Shown here piece by piece: positions 1-8,983 of a stretch of DNA of 32,083 nucleotides. The position numbers and the translations under genes were made by a program. The stretch is from Gammaproteobacteria bacterium (GTDB lineage: Bacteria; Pseudomonadota; Gammaproteobacteria; CAIRSR01). The notes under the pieces are model-generated. The model saw only the letters and a program-made list of their open reading frames with translations, searched no databases and was not told the DNA's origin. Position 1 is the first letter of the stretch. Every line of letters starts with the position of its first letter. The DNA is taken from positions 1-32,083 of the forward strand of contig CAUYTY010000198.1 of assembly GCA_963575655.1 (NCBI GenBank), written 5' to 3'.

Positions 1-54
1 CGTCCCCTTTCCTCCCCGCCCTCAAGGGCCGGGTTTCTCGGGGACACTGATGAT
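1..54 (+). mobile_element. Terminal fragment (right end) of an IS200/IS605-like hairpin-ended element
   Basis: These 54 bases are an exact reverse complement of 12960-13013, one end of the 383-bp element in the middle of the window; identity stops at base 55. The sequence folds into a nested hairpin (outer TCCCCG/CGGGGA, inner GCCCT/AGGGC). The opposite end of the element, seen at 32030-32083, has different hairpins, so the two ends are not inverted copies of each other. That fits the IS200/IS605 group better than DDE elements. The body of this copy lies to the left of the window. Family assignment is inference, since no TnpA or TnpB is visible. Confidence 0.6.
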
Positions 55-889
55 CGGAATCTCCCCTTCTCGCCTTCCAAGCAATCCGTCGGCCTATGTA
101 CCGACAGCGCTTAGTACGGCCCGGGGAAGCAACACCACAGGTCGAGGCACAGAAGGGGCGCCGGAAACAGATACCTCGTCGTATCTTCCTGAAAAACCGA
201 CGACAGACAACCAGGAAGAGAAAAAAGGGAAGGTGACGGGTACCTCATCAACCCCTTCCGAGGGACGAACCACCAGCAACAAAACGGACCAAAGTAAAAA
301 CGACGATGTCATTAAAAAACTTAAAAACAGGGATAGTGAGGTACGAGCCCATGAAGCCGCCCATCTAGCCACAGCAGGCGGACTGGCCCAGGGAGGTCCC
401 CACTTTACTTATCAACGTGGACCCGATGGCCAGATCTACGCTATCGGTGGGTCGGTCTCCATTGATGTAAGCCCAGTCTCAGGAGACCCCAGTGCGACGA
501 TCAATAAGGCGCGCATTATTCGCTCCGCTGCCTTGGCTCCAACCGAACCTTCTGGACAAGACCAAGCGGTGGCCGCTGCGGCAGCCCAAATGGCCCAAAA
601 AGCCCAGCATGAGATCTCCCAACAACAAACTGGAAGCGGAACAACCCATAGCAATGGAAAGAGTACCGATAAAACAAGAATTGAGAAAGCTGGACAATGC
701 TCAGAGAATGACTCTGCCAGTTTCAACCAGACAAAAACTCCCGCCTCATCGTCTTCAATAAGCAGTGACGGAAAGTTATCCTACGGTTCTAACGAAACAA
801 TGATCTCAGCCGCAGGACGGCGTCTACAATCGGCACTGGTCTCGATAGGAAGCACTACCTCAGCACCAATATTGAACATTTTCGCCTGA
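50..889 (+). CDS. SprA-related putative metalloprotease
   Basis: This 279-residue protein has a low-complexity, Ser/Thr/Pro/Lys-rich N-terminal half (to about residue 85). A conserved core follows, with a zinc-protease-type HEAAH motif near residue 101, then a Tyr/Gly-rich stretch ending in GGSVSIDVSPVSGDP and an Ala/Gln-rich helix. The HExxH motif and the Gly-rich stretch after it match the SprA-related family of putative metalloproteases; the substrate is unknown. The C-terminal ~80 residues are again low complexity. No signal peptide or membrane segment is obvious. The ATG lies inside the last bases of the mobile-element end at 1-54, and GGGGA at about 40-44 within that element is the only ribosome-binding site, so the insertion may have replaced the native 5' region. 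The original start could have been further upstream. Confidence 0.75.
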   Translation: MIGISPSRLPSNPSAYVPTALSTARGSNTTGRGTEGAPETDTSSYLPEKPTTDNQEEKKGKVTGTSSTPSEGRTTSNKTDQSKNDDVIKKLKNRDSEVRAHEAAHLATAGGLAQGGPHFTYQRGPDGQIYAIGGSVSIDVSPVSGDPSATINKARIIRSAALAPTEPSGQDQAVAAAAAQMAQKAQHEISQQQTGSGTTHSNGKSTDKTRIEKAGQCSENDSASFNQTKTPASSSSISSDGKLSYGSNETMISAAGRRLQSALVSIGSTTSAPILNIFA

Positions 890-915
890 AAATATCGATT
901 TCTTTGCGATCCAAG

Positions 916-958
916 GGAAATAAAAAAGGCGACCTTACCGGTCGCCTTTTTTATTTCC
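916..958. terminator. Bidirectional Rho-independent terminator
   Basis: A perfect GC stem, GGCGACC (928-934) with GGTCGCC (940-946) and a 5-nt loop, is flanked by six A on the left and six T on the right and extends with further A/T pairing to 916-958. It sits between the convergent ends of the SprA-like gene and hppA and can terminate transcription from both sides. Confidence 0.92.
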
Positions 959-1002
959 TACAGGCGGCGGAATTACCCCACCACCGTATCCATTCACCAT
1001 CA

Positions 1003-3048
1003 TTAACCAAGCAAGGGTACGATCAGCAACGCAACGATATTGATGATCTTGATCAGCGGGTTAATGGCGGGGCCAGCGGTGTCTTTGTAGGGATCACCGA
1101 CAGTATCACCAGTAACGGCGGCCTTGTGGGCATCCGAACCCTTACCACCAAAATGACCATTTTCAATGTACTTCTTGGCATTGTCCCAGGCACCACCACC
1201 GGTGGTCATCGAGATAGCCACGAACAACCCAGTGACGATGGTACCTAGCAGCACACCACCCAACGCCCTAGGACCAGCACCGTCGCCCATCATCCAACCC
1301 ATCAACACCACGACCACAACCGGCACAACTACCGGCAGGAGAGAGGGCACAATCATCTCTTTGATGGCAGCACGCGTCAGCATATCCACGGCGCGAGAAT
1401 AGTCAGGCTTAGTCGTACCCTCCATGATGCCAGGAATCTCACGAAACTGGCGACGCACCTCAACCACCACCGAACCCGCAGCACGACCCACCGCCTCCAT
1501 CGCCATGGCGCCAAACAGATAGGGCACCAAACCACCCACGAATAACCCAATAATTACCGCAGGATCGGACAGGTCAAAGAAAGTCTGCTTATGGGTAACA
1601 CCTTCCAACGCATGGGTATAGTCAGCAAACAACACCAGGGCGGCCAATCCAGCAGAACCAATGGCATAGCCTTTGGTCACGGCCTTAGTGGTATTGCCCA
1701 CGGCATCCAACGGGTCAGTAACCTCACGAACTTCTTTGGGAAGTTCGGCCATCTCGGCAATACCACCCGCATTGTCGGTAATGGGACCGTAGGCATCCAA
1801 GGCCACAACCATGCCTGTCATGGAAAGCATCGAGGTAGCAGCAATAGCAATACCGTAAAGACCAGCCAGCTCAAAAGATCCCCAAATGCTCAGACAGATA
1901 ACCAACACTGGCAGGGCAGTAGACTTCATGGATACGCCGAGACCGGCAATAACGTTAGTTCCATGACCCGTAGTGGAGGCCTCGGCAATATGACGTACCG
2001 GTGCGTACTCAGTAGCGGTGTAGTATTCAGTGATAACGATAATCACCGCAGTAAGCGCCAGACCGATCAGAGCAGAACCATAGATAGCTCCCCAGGTATA
2101 ACCCTCAACTCCTTTCATCATTATCATGGTGACAGGCAGGAAGGCAAGCGCAGCAATCACTCCAGAAACAATCACACCCTTGTATAGAGCAGTCATAATC
2201 TTCTTGCCTTCTTCATATTTGACGAAGAAGGTACCAATCACTGAGGCGATGATAGAGACGCCACCCAATACTAAGGGATAGACAATCGCAGTATCGCCCG
2301 CATTCTTGAGTAGCAAAGAACCCAAGAGCATGGTAGCAATAGTGGTCACTGCATAGGTTTCAAACAGATCGGCGGCCATACCGGCACAGTCGCCAACATT
2401 GTCACCCACGTTGTCGGCAATTACTGCAGGATTACGGGGATCATCCTCGGGAATACCTGCTTCCACTTTACCCACCAGGTCAGCGCCAACATCCGCACCC
2501 TTGGTGAAAATACCGCCACCGAGACGAGCAAAGATAGAGATCAACGAACCACCAAAGCCCAGACCCACTAGAGCATGAACAGCCTCCATTGAGGACAGAC
2601 CAAAGATGTGCACCAACACGGCGTAATAACCTGCTACACCGAGCAATCCCAGACCCACCACCAACAATCCGGTTATAGCACCACCACGGAAAGCCACCTG
2701 CAGAGCAGCATCGATTCCACCCCGTGCCGCTTCAGCAGTACGCACATTGGCCCGCACCGAAATATTCATCCCGATAAAGCCAGTGAGGCCCGACAAAATC
2801 GCACCTAGAGCAAAACCAATGGCGGTTGGCCAGCGCAAAAACCAAAGAATAGCAACGAACAATACCGCACCAGCTATGGCAATGGTGGTGTACTGCCGCT
2901 TCAGATAGGCTTGCGCCCCTTCCTGGATCGCCGCAGCAATTTCCTGCATCCGGGCGTTACCTGCCGGCAAACTCAAGATCCACTGCCGTGAATATAGCCC
3001 ATAGCCAATAGCGACCAGAGCACAGAGTAAAGCAAAGACCAAACTCAT
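1003..3048 (-). CDS. hppA: K+-independent proton-pumping membrane pyrophosphatase
   Basis: The 681-residue protein is a full-length membrane-bound pyrophosphatase with about 16 hydrophobic segments. It couples pyrophosphate hydrolysis, or synthesis in reverse, to H+ movement across the inner membrane. The acidic substrate-binding block is intact around residues 182-222 ([13 protein letters not shown], then [19 protein letters not shown]). The diagnostic position reads GNTTKA near residue 455: Lys here, rather than Ala, marks the K+-independent H+-pumping class. A second acidic block ([18 protein letters not shown]) lies near the C terminus. GGGGAGG sits about 6 bases before the ATG. The gene lies downstream of pfp on the same strand, a pairing known from methanotrophs and sulfur-oxidising autotrophs, where PPi made or used by Pfp is linked to the proton gradient. 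Confidence 0.96.
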   Translation of the reverse strand: MSLVFALLCALVAIGYGLYSRQWILSLPAGNARMQEIAAAIQEGAQAYLKRQYTTIAIAGAVLFVAILWFLRWPTAIGFALGAILSGLTGFIGMNISVRANVRTAEAARGGIDAALQVAFRGGAITGLLVVGLGLLGVAGYYAVLVHIFGLSSMEAVHALVGLGFGGSLISIFARLGGGIFTKGADVGADLVGKVEAGIPEDDPRNPAVIADNVGDNVGDCAGMAADLFETYAVTTIATMLLGSLLLKNAGDTAIVYPLVLGGVSIIASVIGTFFVKYEEGKKIMTALYKGVIVSGVIAALAFLPVTMIMMKGVEGYTWGAIYGSALIGLALTAVIIVITEYYTATEYAPVRHIAEASTTGHGTNVIAGLGVSMKSTALPVLVICLSIWGSFELAGLYGIAIAATSMLSMTGMVVALDAYGPITDNAGGIAEMAELPKEVREVTDPLDAVGNTTKAVTKGYAIGSAGLAALVLFADYTHALEGVTHKQTFFDLSDPAVIIGLFVGGLVPYLFGAMAMEAVGRAAGSVVVEVRRQFREIPGIMEGTTKPDYSRAVDMLTRAAIKEMIVPSLLPVVVPVVVVVLMGWMMGDGAGPRALGGVLLGTIVTGLFVAISMTTGGGAWDNAKKYIENGHFGGKGSDAHKAAVTGDTVGDPYKDTAGPAINPLIKIINIVALLIVPLLG

Positions 3049-3342
3049 TTTAACCTCCCCTCAAGGGTTGCACCCAACCGATTATTAAATAACAGACCCC
3101 AAAACCTAAATAGTCCGCGTCAAACTATCGCCCTACACTACATAAACACGACATGTGCTGGAATACACCCACACATGAATCATAAAATAATTTTAACCTT
3201 CAACACCCAAATCCCCATAATGCTAAACAACAATATCAATAAACAGTTATGCCGAACATATCTTTAACACTCATTCGACAGCAATTACCTCGCAGAAAAC
3301 TACTTCTCCCATTCATTCCAACGAAGGAAGAAACAGTTACCA
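3049..3342. other. Intergenic region between pfp and hppA
   Basis: This 294-bp, AT-rich gap lies between the pfp stop and the hppA start, both on the minus strand. It holds the hppA ribosome-binding site and presumably its promoter, but no clear -35/-10 pair can be named. No hairpin terminator for pfp is evident, so read-through from pfp into hppA is possible. No gene was seen. Confidence 0.5.
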
Positions 3343-4602
3343 TCACTTCACATCAAACGCCGGTAATTTCTTGGGAACCGCATTATTCGCAAGCCGCACA
3401 TAAAGCGGCATTCCATCTCCATAAGGCGGATAATCTTCGCCAAGAATTAGAGGTAGCAGATAGCGGCGACAGATCTCGGTAATCCCGAAGCCATCGGGAG
3501 TAATAAAATCACGAGGCATCTTCTTCTCTACATTAGCAACCTCAGCAAGCGGCGCCTTGCCTATCTCCCAGCGATAGGGATCATCGGAGAGCCGTATCAC
3601 GGCAGGCATAACCGCATTGTCACCCGCAATAGCAAATTCTACCGCAGCCTGACCCACGGCATAGGCCTGCTCCACATCGGTCAGGGAGGCCAAATGACGA
3701 GCTGCACGTTGCAAATAATCCGCTACCGCCCAGTGATACTTATATCCCAATCGATCCTTGACCAGCGACGCAATAACCGGTCCTACCCCACCCAGTTGAG
3801 CATGACCAAACGCATCCTTTCCTCCTGCCTCAGCTAAAAACTGACCACTCGCATTGCGCACCCCTTCGGATACGACAATCGTACAGTAACCGTATTGCGT
3901 TACCTTGGCCTGGACCAAATCCAGAAAACGCTTTTCATCGAAGGGCACCTCGGGAAATAGGATAACAATAGGAATCTCGGTATCCGCCGAAGAAGCAAGT
4001 CCACCCGCCGCAGCAATCCAACCAGCATGTCGCCCCATTACTTCAAGAACAAAGACCTTGGTCGAAGTCTTCGCCATGGAAGCTACATCAAAAGACGCCT
4101 CGCGCGTAGACACCGCGATGTATTTGGCTACAGAACCAAAGCCGGGACAGTTATCGGTAATGGGTAGGTCGTTATCTACGGTCTTGGGGACGTGAATTGC
4201 CTGGATCGGAAAACCCATGGTTTCGGAAAGCTGGGAAACCTTATGGCAGGTATCCGCAGAGTCTCCTCCGCCGTTGTAAAAGAAATATCCGATATCATGG
4301 GCCTTAAATACCTCCATAAGTCGCTCGTACTCGGCTTTATTCTTATCCAACCCCTTGAGTTTGTAGCGACAGGAACCAAACGCACCCGATGGGGTATGGC
4401 GCAACGCGGCAATTGCAACATCGGACTCCGTACTGGTATCAATAAGATCTTCTGTCAATGCTCCAATGATACCGTTACGCCCCGCGTAAACTTTACCAAT
4501 CTTATTTGGATAGCGGCGTGCGGTCTCAATAATGCCGCAAGCTGAGGCATTAATAACAGCGGTTACACCACCAGATTGGGCATAAAAGACGTTTTTTGGC
4601 AT
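3343..4602 (-). CDS. pfp: Pyrophosphate-dependent 6-phosphofructokinase
   Basis: This 419-residue PfkA-superfamily enzyme uses PPi as phosphoryl donor to interconvert fructose 6-phosphate and fructose 1,6-bisphosphate reversibly. The N terminus has the donor-binding AQSGGVTAVINAS. The donor-specificity site reads NGGGDSADT, the form seen in PPi-dependent enzymes rather than the GGDGS of ATP enzymes. The catalytic PKTVDNDLP and the sugar-phosphate-binding MGRHAGW are intact. The ATG at 4602 was preferred over an upstream in-frame TTG at 4626 because family members begin with MxKNxFYAQSGG and GGAAC lies upstream of it. Related enzymes also act on sedoheptulose 7-phosphate and ribulose 5-phosphate, which has led to the proposal of a PPi-saving Calvin cycle. 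The hppA neighbour supports that role. Confidence 0.93.
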   Translation of the reverse strand: MPKNVFYAQSGGVTAVINASACGIIETARRYPNKIGKVYAGRNGIIGALTEDLIDTSTESDVAIAALRHTPSGAFGSCRYKLKGLDKNKAEYERLMEVFKAHDIGYFFYNGGGDSADTCHKVSQLSETMGFPIQAIHVPKTVDNDLPITDNCPGFGSVAKYIAVSTREASFDVASMAKTSTKVFVLEVMGRHAGWIAAAGGLASSADTEIPIVILFPEVPFDEKRFLDLVQAKVTQYGYCTIVVSEGVRNASGQFLAEAGGKDAFGHAQLGGVGPVIASLVKDRLGYKYHWAVADYLQRAARHLASLTDVEQAYAVGQAAVEFAIAGDNAVMPAVIRLSDDPYRWEIGKAPLAEVANVEKKMPRDFITPDGFGITEICRRYLLPLILGEDYPPYGDGMPLYVRLANNAVPKKLPAFDVK

Positions 4603-4713
4603 AGGCTTTGTTCCATAATCAGGCAATAAGCAATACAGTATTAGAGGGCTGTAATTATCCCAAAATACAAATACGGGACAAAACCAACCCTCCGCCAGTT
4701 AGAACACGGTGGG

Positions 4714-5055
4714 TCACAATTCTCCACCCTTGGATTCGTGATCGGCTTGAACCTGCAAGAGATGGTTTACACATGTCTTGAGGTCGTGGTACTCGAGGAC
4801 ACCGGTTCCATACTGGGTACGAAGTCGATAAAAGAACAGACTTCGAAAACAGTCCACACCGGTCTTGCAGATTAGAAAACCGGCGTTGCGTCCTTCCCAG
4901 TAAAGCCCAGAACAAGAGGTAAGATCTTGATCTTCTGGATATAATCGCAGCTCGGTGGTTACTTGCTGGACTTCCGTCGGAGATCCATAACGTCGGTCAA
5001 CAACCTCCTGAACAAGTTGTAGTTCGGCGTCGCTAAAGTCGAGTATTTGGCTCAT
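4714..5055 (-). CDS. Conserved-looking hypothetical protein, 113 aa
   Basis: A 113-residue soluble protein of unrecognised family. It opens with an amphipathic acidic helix (MSQILDFSDAELQLVQEVVD), has three Cys (near residues 48, 63 and 69) and ends with a hydrophilic tail. There is no signal peptide or membrane segment. The ATG has only a weak ribosome-binding site. It lies 111 bp upstream of pfp on the same strand and could be co-transcribed with it. The compact length and codon use look genuine, but no function can be assigned. Confidence 0.6.
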   Translation of the reverse strand: MSQILDFSDAELQLVQEVVDRRYGSPTEVQQVTTELRLYPEDQDLTSCSGLYWEGRNAGFLICKTGVDCFRSLFFYRLRTQYGTGVLEYHDLKTCVNHLLQVQADHESKGGEL

Positions 5056-5227
5056 GAATTAACTGTCGGGGCAATCAGATGGGGCAATGAGGAGGCGGTA
5101 ATTTACTCTATGAGTACGGAATTGACCAGTACCGAAAGGCGAAACAAAGCTTGAAGTCTATGCACCGCACGGACACCACGATATAAGACTTTTTTATAGG
5201 TATTGCAGGGTATTTAGATAATTTGCC

Positions 5228-5870
5228 TTCCTGTGGATAACTATCCCCCTTTTGCCTGTTATACGGTGGATAACTCGTAAAATTTTCCACTTTCTGTCAT
5301 CCGTCTACTTATCCACAATTCATACACCTAACAACTTATTACTTATCCACAACGTTTCTTTGTTAAATTATTCACTAGATCCAACTAGTTATGATCTTAT
5401 ACACAGATCGGGCGGTGCCTTATTAGTGTAGTTATCTTTTAAATCTTTAAGTATTTTATAAATACAATGCGATCGAACCTACCGATAGGTAGCATTGTTG
5501 GATCTCCTGAGATGACAAGATGCCCAGAAAAAATTACGCATATTCTCCTCGTAAAACGCGCAATTTTAGAATTGTTTTATCGGTCACTAGGTTAATCGTC
5601 GTTTTTAATAAACCTAAGACCTTATCAGGTAATACCTCTTGTGGATAACTATCCCGTATTATGCCCCTATGCGGTGGATAACTCGTAAAATTTTCCACTT
5701 TGTTGCCATGCGTCTACTTATCCACAATTCATGCGCTCAACAATCCCTTGTTTACCCACAGCGTTTCTTTATCGAATTGTTTATTGGATCCAATTGGTTA
5801 TGATCTTATCCACAGATCGGGCGGTGCCTTATTGATGTAGTTATCTTTTAAATCTTCAAATCTTTTATTA
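5228..5870. other. DnaA-box cluster in two direct repeats: candidate replication origin or DnaA-titration locus
   Basis: Ten 9-mers match or nearly match the DnaA box TTATCCACA. Exact copies lie at 5309, 5343, 5718 and 5806 on the plus strand and at 5232 and 5640 on the minus strand. TTATACACA is at 5397. One-mismatch boxes are at 5265 and 5673 (minus) and 5752 (plus). They form two sets of five with the same order and orientation, offset by 408-409 bp, inside diverged ~230-bp direct repeats (about 5228-5460 and 5636-5870). The fifth box of each repeat is framed by GATC on both sides and followed by a conserved AGATCGGGCGGTGCCTTATT. Each repeat ends in an AT-rich tract (about 5428-5465 and 5838-5875) that could unwind. 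No gene was found in 5056-6050. No dnaA, dnaN or mnmG is nearby. Confidence 0.8.
5464..5498. repeat. Interrupted palindrome between the two DnaA-box repeats
   Basis: ACAATGC (5464-5470) pairs with GCATTGT (5492-5498), and an inner CTACC/GGTAG stem lies inside. It sits in the spacer between the two DnaA-box repeats and has no counterpart after the second repeat. It could be a protein-binding site or a cruciform; no function is established. Confidence 0.35.
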
Positions 5871-6050
5871 AATCTAGCGTTGCTCACTCCGAATCATGAA
5901 CATTTCCCTATATTTATCCTAACGTCATGTATTTGAAATAGTTTCAGACAGAACTTGGACACAAACAACCAGTTAGCACTACCTTTTTCAACCGCCCTAA
6001 CCTCGATATATACTTGCCCTCTTAAAATTATCTCTGATGGAGTTAGCCCC

Positions 6051-7307
6051 GTGTTTAGTAGGCAGATAACGATTGAGGACTTTGACCCGGAACTGTGGAA
6101 TGCAATTCAACAAGAAACTCGGCGCCAAGAGGAGCACATTGAACTCATCGCCTCGGAGAACTACGCAAGCCCGCGAGTGTTGGCGGCACAAGGTTCTCTG
6201 CTGACCAACAAGTACGCTGAAGGCTACCCAGGCAAGCGTTACTACGGTGGTTGTGAGTATGTTGATGTTGCCGAGCGGCTTGCCATCGAACGTGCCAAAC
6301 AACTTTTTGGCGCTGCCTACGCTAACGTCCAACCCCACTCTGGTTCCCAGGCCAACGCTGCCGCTTATATGGCGTTGATTAATCCGGGTGATACGATTTT
6401 AGGGATGGCCCTAGATTCTGGAGGTCATCTTACTCATGGGGCAAAACCGAATTTTTCTGGACGCATCTACCGTGCCGTTCAATACGGTGTACGTGCTGAG
6501 GATGGGCTCATTGACTATGACCAAGTAGAACGTCTTGCTAATGAGCATCGACCCAAACTCATCGTGGCGGGTTTTTCTGCCTACTCACGATGGGTAGATT
6601 GGCAGCGGTTTCGGAAAATCGCAGATGATGTAGGGGCTTACCTGTTAGTGGATATGGCCCATGTGGCAGGTCTGGTGGCAGTAGGATTGTATCCGAGCCC
6701 GGTAGGAATTGCCGATGTAACCACCACAACTACCCATAAGACTTTACGTGGTCCGCGTGGTGGCATGATTCTGGCCCGTGCTAATCCCGACCTTGAAAAA
6801 CGTCTTTCTTCTTTAGTTTTCCCCGGTACTCAGGGAGGGCCGTTGATGCATGTTATCGCAGCCAAAGCAGTTGCCCTTAAAGAGGCACTGGCCCCTGAGT
6901 TTCGAGACTATCAAGCCCAAGTCATCGCGAATGCCCGAACGATGTCTGCAACCCTCATCGAGCGTGGTTATCGGATAGTTTCAGGGGGCACCGATAACCA
7001 TTTATTTCTGTTGGATCTTATCCAACGTGGCATTACTGGCAAAGCCGCTGATGCGGCTCTAGGGGCGGCCTATATCACGGTCAATAAAAATGCCGTGCCC
7101 AATGATCCACAATCTCCCTTTGTTACCAGCGGTATCCGAATCGGCACTCCCGCGATGACGACGCGTGGTTTCGGTGAGCATGAGGCACGTATCCTTACGG
7201 GCTGGATCGCGGATATTTTGGATGATGTGAACAATACAGATCTCCAAACCCAGGTTAAGACCAAAGTTCTCGAACTCTGTATGCGCTTCCCGGTATACGA
7301 AAATTAG
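6051..7307 (+). CDS. glyA: Serine hydroxymethyltransferase
   Basis: This 418-residue PLP enzyme interconverts serine plus tetrahydrofolate with glycine plus 5,10-methylene-tetrahydrofolate in the cytoplasm. Family signatures are intact: [23 protein letters not shown], the HVAGL block, and the PLP-lysine motif [14 protein letters not shown]. The GTG at 6051 was chosen because it gives the family's normal N terminus ([15 protein letters not shown]) and has GGAG about 9 bases upstream. An in-frame start at 5955 would add 32 residues with no counterpart in the family. nrdR follows after 3 bp, a common proteobacterial order (glyA-nrdR-ribD). The region upstream is the DnaA-box cluster, so DnaA could influence transcription, but this is speculation. 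Confidence 0.97.
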   Translation: MFSRQITIEDFDPELWNAIQQETRRQEEHIELIASENYASPRVLAAQGSLLTNKYAEGYPGKRYYGGCEYVDVAERLAIERAKQLFGAAYANVQPHSGSQANAAAYMALINPGDTILGMALDSGGHLTHGAKPNFSGRIYRAVQYGVRAEDGLIDYDQVERLANEHRPKLIVAGFSAYSRWVDWQRFRKIADDVGAYLLVDMAHVAGLVAVGLYPSPVGIADVTTTTTHKTLRGPRGGMILARANPDLEKRLSSLVFPGTQGGPLMHVIAAKAVALKEALAPEFRDYQAQVIANARTMSATLIERGYRIVSGGTDNHLFLLDLIQRGITGKAADAALGAAYITVNKNAVPNDPQSPFVTSGIRIGTPAMTTRGFGEHEARILTGWIADILDDVNNTDLQTQVKTKVLELCMRFPVYEN

Positions 7308-7310
7308 ATT

Positions 7311-7766
7311 ATGCGCTGCCCCTTTTGCCTAGCCCCTGATACTCGAGTCATTGATTCTCGTTTGAGCGGGGAAGGGGATCAGGTGCGTCGGCGTCGAGAA
7401 TGCGCAACCTGCGAAGAACGGTTTACTACGTTTGAAAGTGCTGAGTTGGTGATGCCTCGAGTTATCAAACGGGAAGGAACCCGTCAGCCTTTTGATGAGG
7501 ACAAACTGCGCACTGGAATGATGCGGGCTTTGGAGAAGCGCCCGGTAGCAACAGAGATTGTGGAAGCTGCCATTGCTCGAATTGAACACCGATTGCGGAC
7601 GAGTGGTGAACGGGAGATACGTTCGCGAGTTTTGGGGGAGTGGGCCATGGAGGAGTTGCGTGGGCTTGATCAAGTGGCCTATGTACGCTTCGCTTCGGTC
7701 TATCGTAGCTTTAAGGATGTAAATGATTTCCGTGAGGAGATCGAACGATTGGAAAAGAGCTGTTAA
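7311..7766 (+). CDS. nrdR: Transcriptional repressor NrdR
   Basis: A 151-residue regulator of ribonucleotide reductase operons. The N-terminal zinc ribbon has CPFC (residues 3-6) and CATC (31-34). The ATP-cone domain begins at about residue 48 ([16 protein letters not shown]) and senses ATP/dATP. NrdR binds paired NrdR boxes upstream of nrd genes; none were found in this window. The length is the family norm. It starts 3 bp after glyA and is surely co-transcribed with it. Confidence 0.97.
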   Translation: MRCPFCLAPDTRVIDSRLSGEGDQVRRRRECATCEERFTTFESAELVMPRVIKREGTRQPFDEDKLRTGMMRALEKRPVATEIVEAAIARIEHRLRTSGEREIRSRVLGEWAMEELRGLDQVAYVRFASVYRSFKDVNDFREEIERLEKSC

Positions 7767-7852
7767 TGAACGTCAAATGATGGGTGTTTGTTATTTTATC
7801 AATTGCCCAGGAATTGAGTGATAAACAATTACGCAAGCACTATTGAGGCCAG

Positions 7853-8983
7853 ATGTCCATCTTTAATCCTGATGACCACCGATTCATGTCCCGGGCGTTG
7901 CGGCTTGCTGCGCGAGGTATGTATACCACCGATCCCAATCCCCGCGTTGGTTGTGTTCTGGTACGTGATAACGAGATAGTAGGTGAGGGGTGGCATGAGC
8001 GTGCCGGTGAGGGGCATGCCGAGGTGCGGGCTCTAGCGCAGGCGGGTGAACGTGCGCGTGGTGCTACTTGTTATGTGACGCTAGAACCCTGTTGTCATCA
8101 TGGCCGCACTCCTCCTTGCGTACGATCCTTGATTAAGGCTGGAGTAAAGCGGGTGATTGTCCCAATGGAAGATCCCAATCCCTTGGTAGGTGGGCAGGGA
8201 CTGGCAGAACTCAAGGCTGCGGGGATTGTAACAACGGTGGGATTGATGGCTACTGAGGCGGCGGCTCTTAACCCTGGGTTCATCAAGCGTATGCGCTCCA
8301 AACGGCCTTACGTACGTTGCAAACTCGCCATGAGTATGGATGGTCGTACCGCCATGGCCTCTGGTGAGAGTTGGTGGATTACCGATGCCCCTGCACGTGC
8401 GGATGTGCAACGCCTTCGGGCGCGTAGTTCAGTGGTGATGATGGGGATTGGTACCGTGCTTGCCGATGACCCACTCGGTACGGTGCGTATTGAGACATTC
8501 CCCGATGATTATCCAGGGGGAGCTGGAGCGGTGCGGCAGCCTCTGCGGGTGGTGGTAGATCCTCGTCTAAGCCTGCCGGAAAATGCCCGGATACTTTCTG
8601 CCCCAGGTCGAACCTTAGTTGCCACCGCTAGTGATGATACCGAGATCATAGAATTGTTGAGCGAACGCGGAGCGGAAGTGGTATGTCTGCCGGGAGGTCA
8701 CGATAAAGTGAATTTGGAGGCATTACTCGATTTTCTGGGTGGTCGAGAGATCAACGAAGTACTTCTGGAGACCGGGGCCATTCTGAGTGGGGCGATGCTT
8801 CAGGAAGGATTGATTGACGAATTAATAATTTATATGGCGCCGTTGTTATTGGGGGATGGGGCTCGTGGTTTGTTTCATCTTCCAGGATTGAGCCTTTTGG
8901 CAGATGCCTACCATATTGAGATCCGTGATCTACGAGCGGTAGGGCGGGATTGGCGGATCGAGGCGACCATACAGTACCGTTAA
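7853..8983 (+). CDS. ribD: Bifunctional riboflavin biosynthesis deaminase/reductase
   Basis: This 376-residue fusion catalyses the second and third steps of riboflavin synthesis. The N-terminal deaminase (about residues 5-145) has the zinc site HAE near residue 54 and the PCCHHGRTPPC motif near 81-91. The C-terminal pyrimidine reductase (about 150-372) has the NADPH-binding MGIGTVLADDP and a closing LLGDGARGLF. The start ATG has TGAGG upstream. The gene opens a rib run (ribD, ribE, ribBA, ribH), though ribE is separated from it by 571 bp containing a gene relic. Confidence 0.96.
   Translation: MSIFNPDDHRFMSRALRLAARGMYTTDPNPRVGCVLVRDNEIVGEGWHERAGEGHAEVRALAQAGERARGATCYVTLEPCCHHGRTPPCVRSLIKAGVKRVIVPMEDPNPLVGGQGLAELKAAGIVTTVGLMATEAAALNPGFIKRMRSKRPYVRCKLAMSMDGRTAMASGESWWITDAPARADVQRLRARSSVVMMGIGTVLADDPLGTVRIETFPDDYPGGAGAVRQPLRVVVDPRLSLPENARILSAPGRTLVATASDDTEIIELLSERGAEVVCLPGGHDKVNLEALLDFLGGREINEVLLETGAILSGAMLQEGLIDELIIYMAPLLLGDGARGLFHLPGLSLLADAYHIEIRDLRAVGRDWRIEATIQYR

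Noticed and set aside
1591-2187. 198-codon open frame antisense to hppA
   Set aside because: It lies wholly inside the strongly supported hppA and has a His/Asn/Gln-rich composition typical of a shadow frame.
5228-5870. CRISPR-like array
   Set aside because: Only two long repeats are present and the short repeated units are DnaA boxes in both orientations, not repeat-spacer units.
5955-6050. Longer N terminus for GlyA
   Set aside because: The extra 32 residues have no counterpart in the family, and the GTG at 6051 has a good ribosome-binding site.
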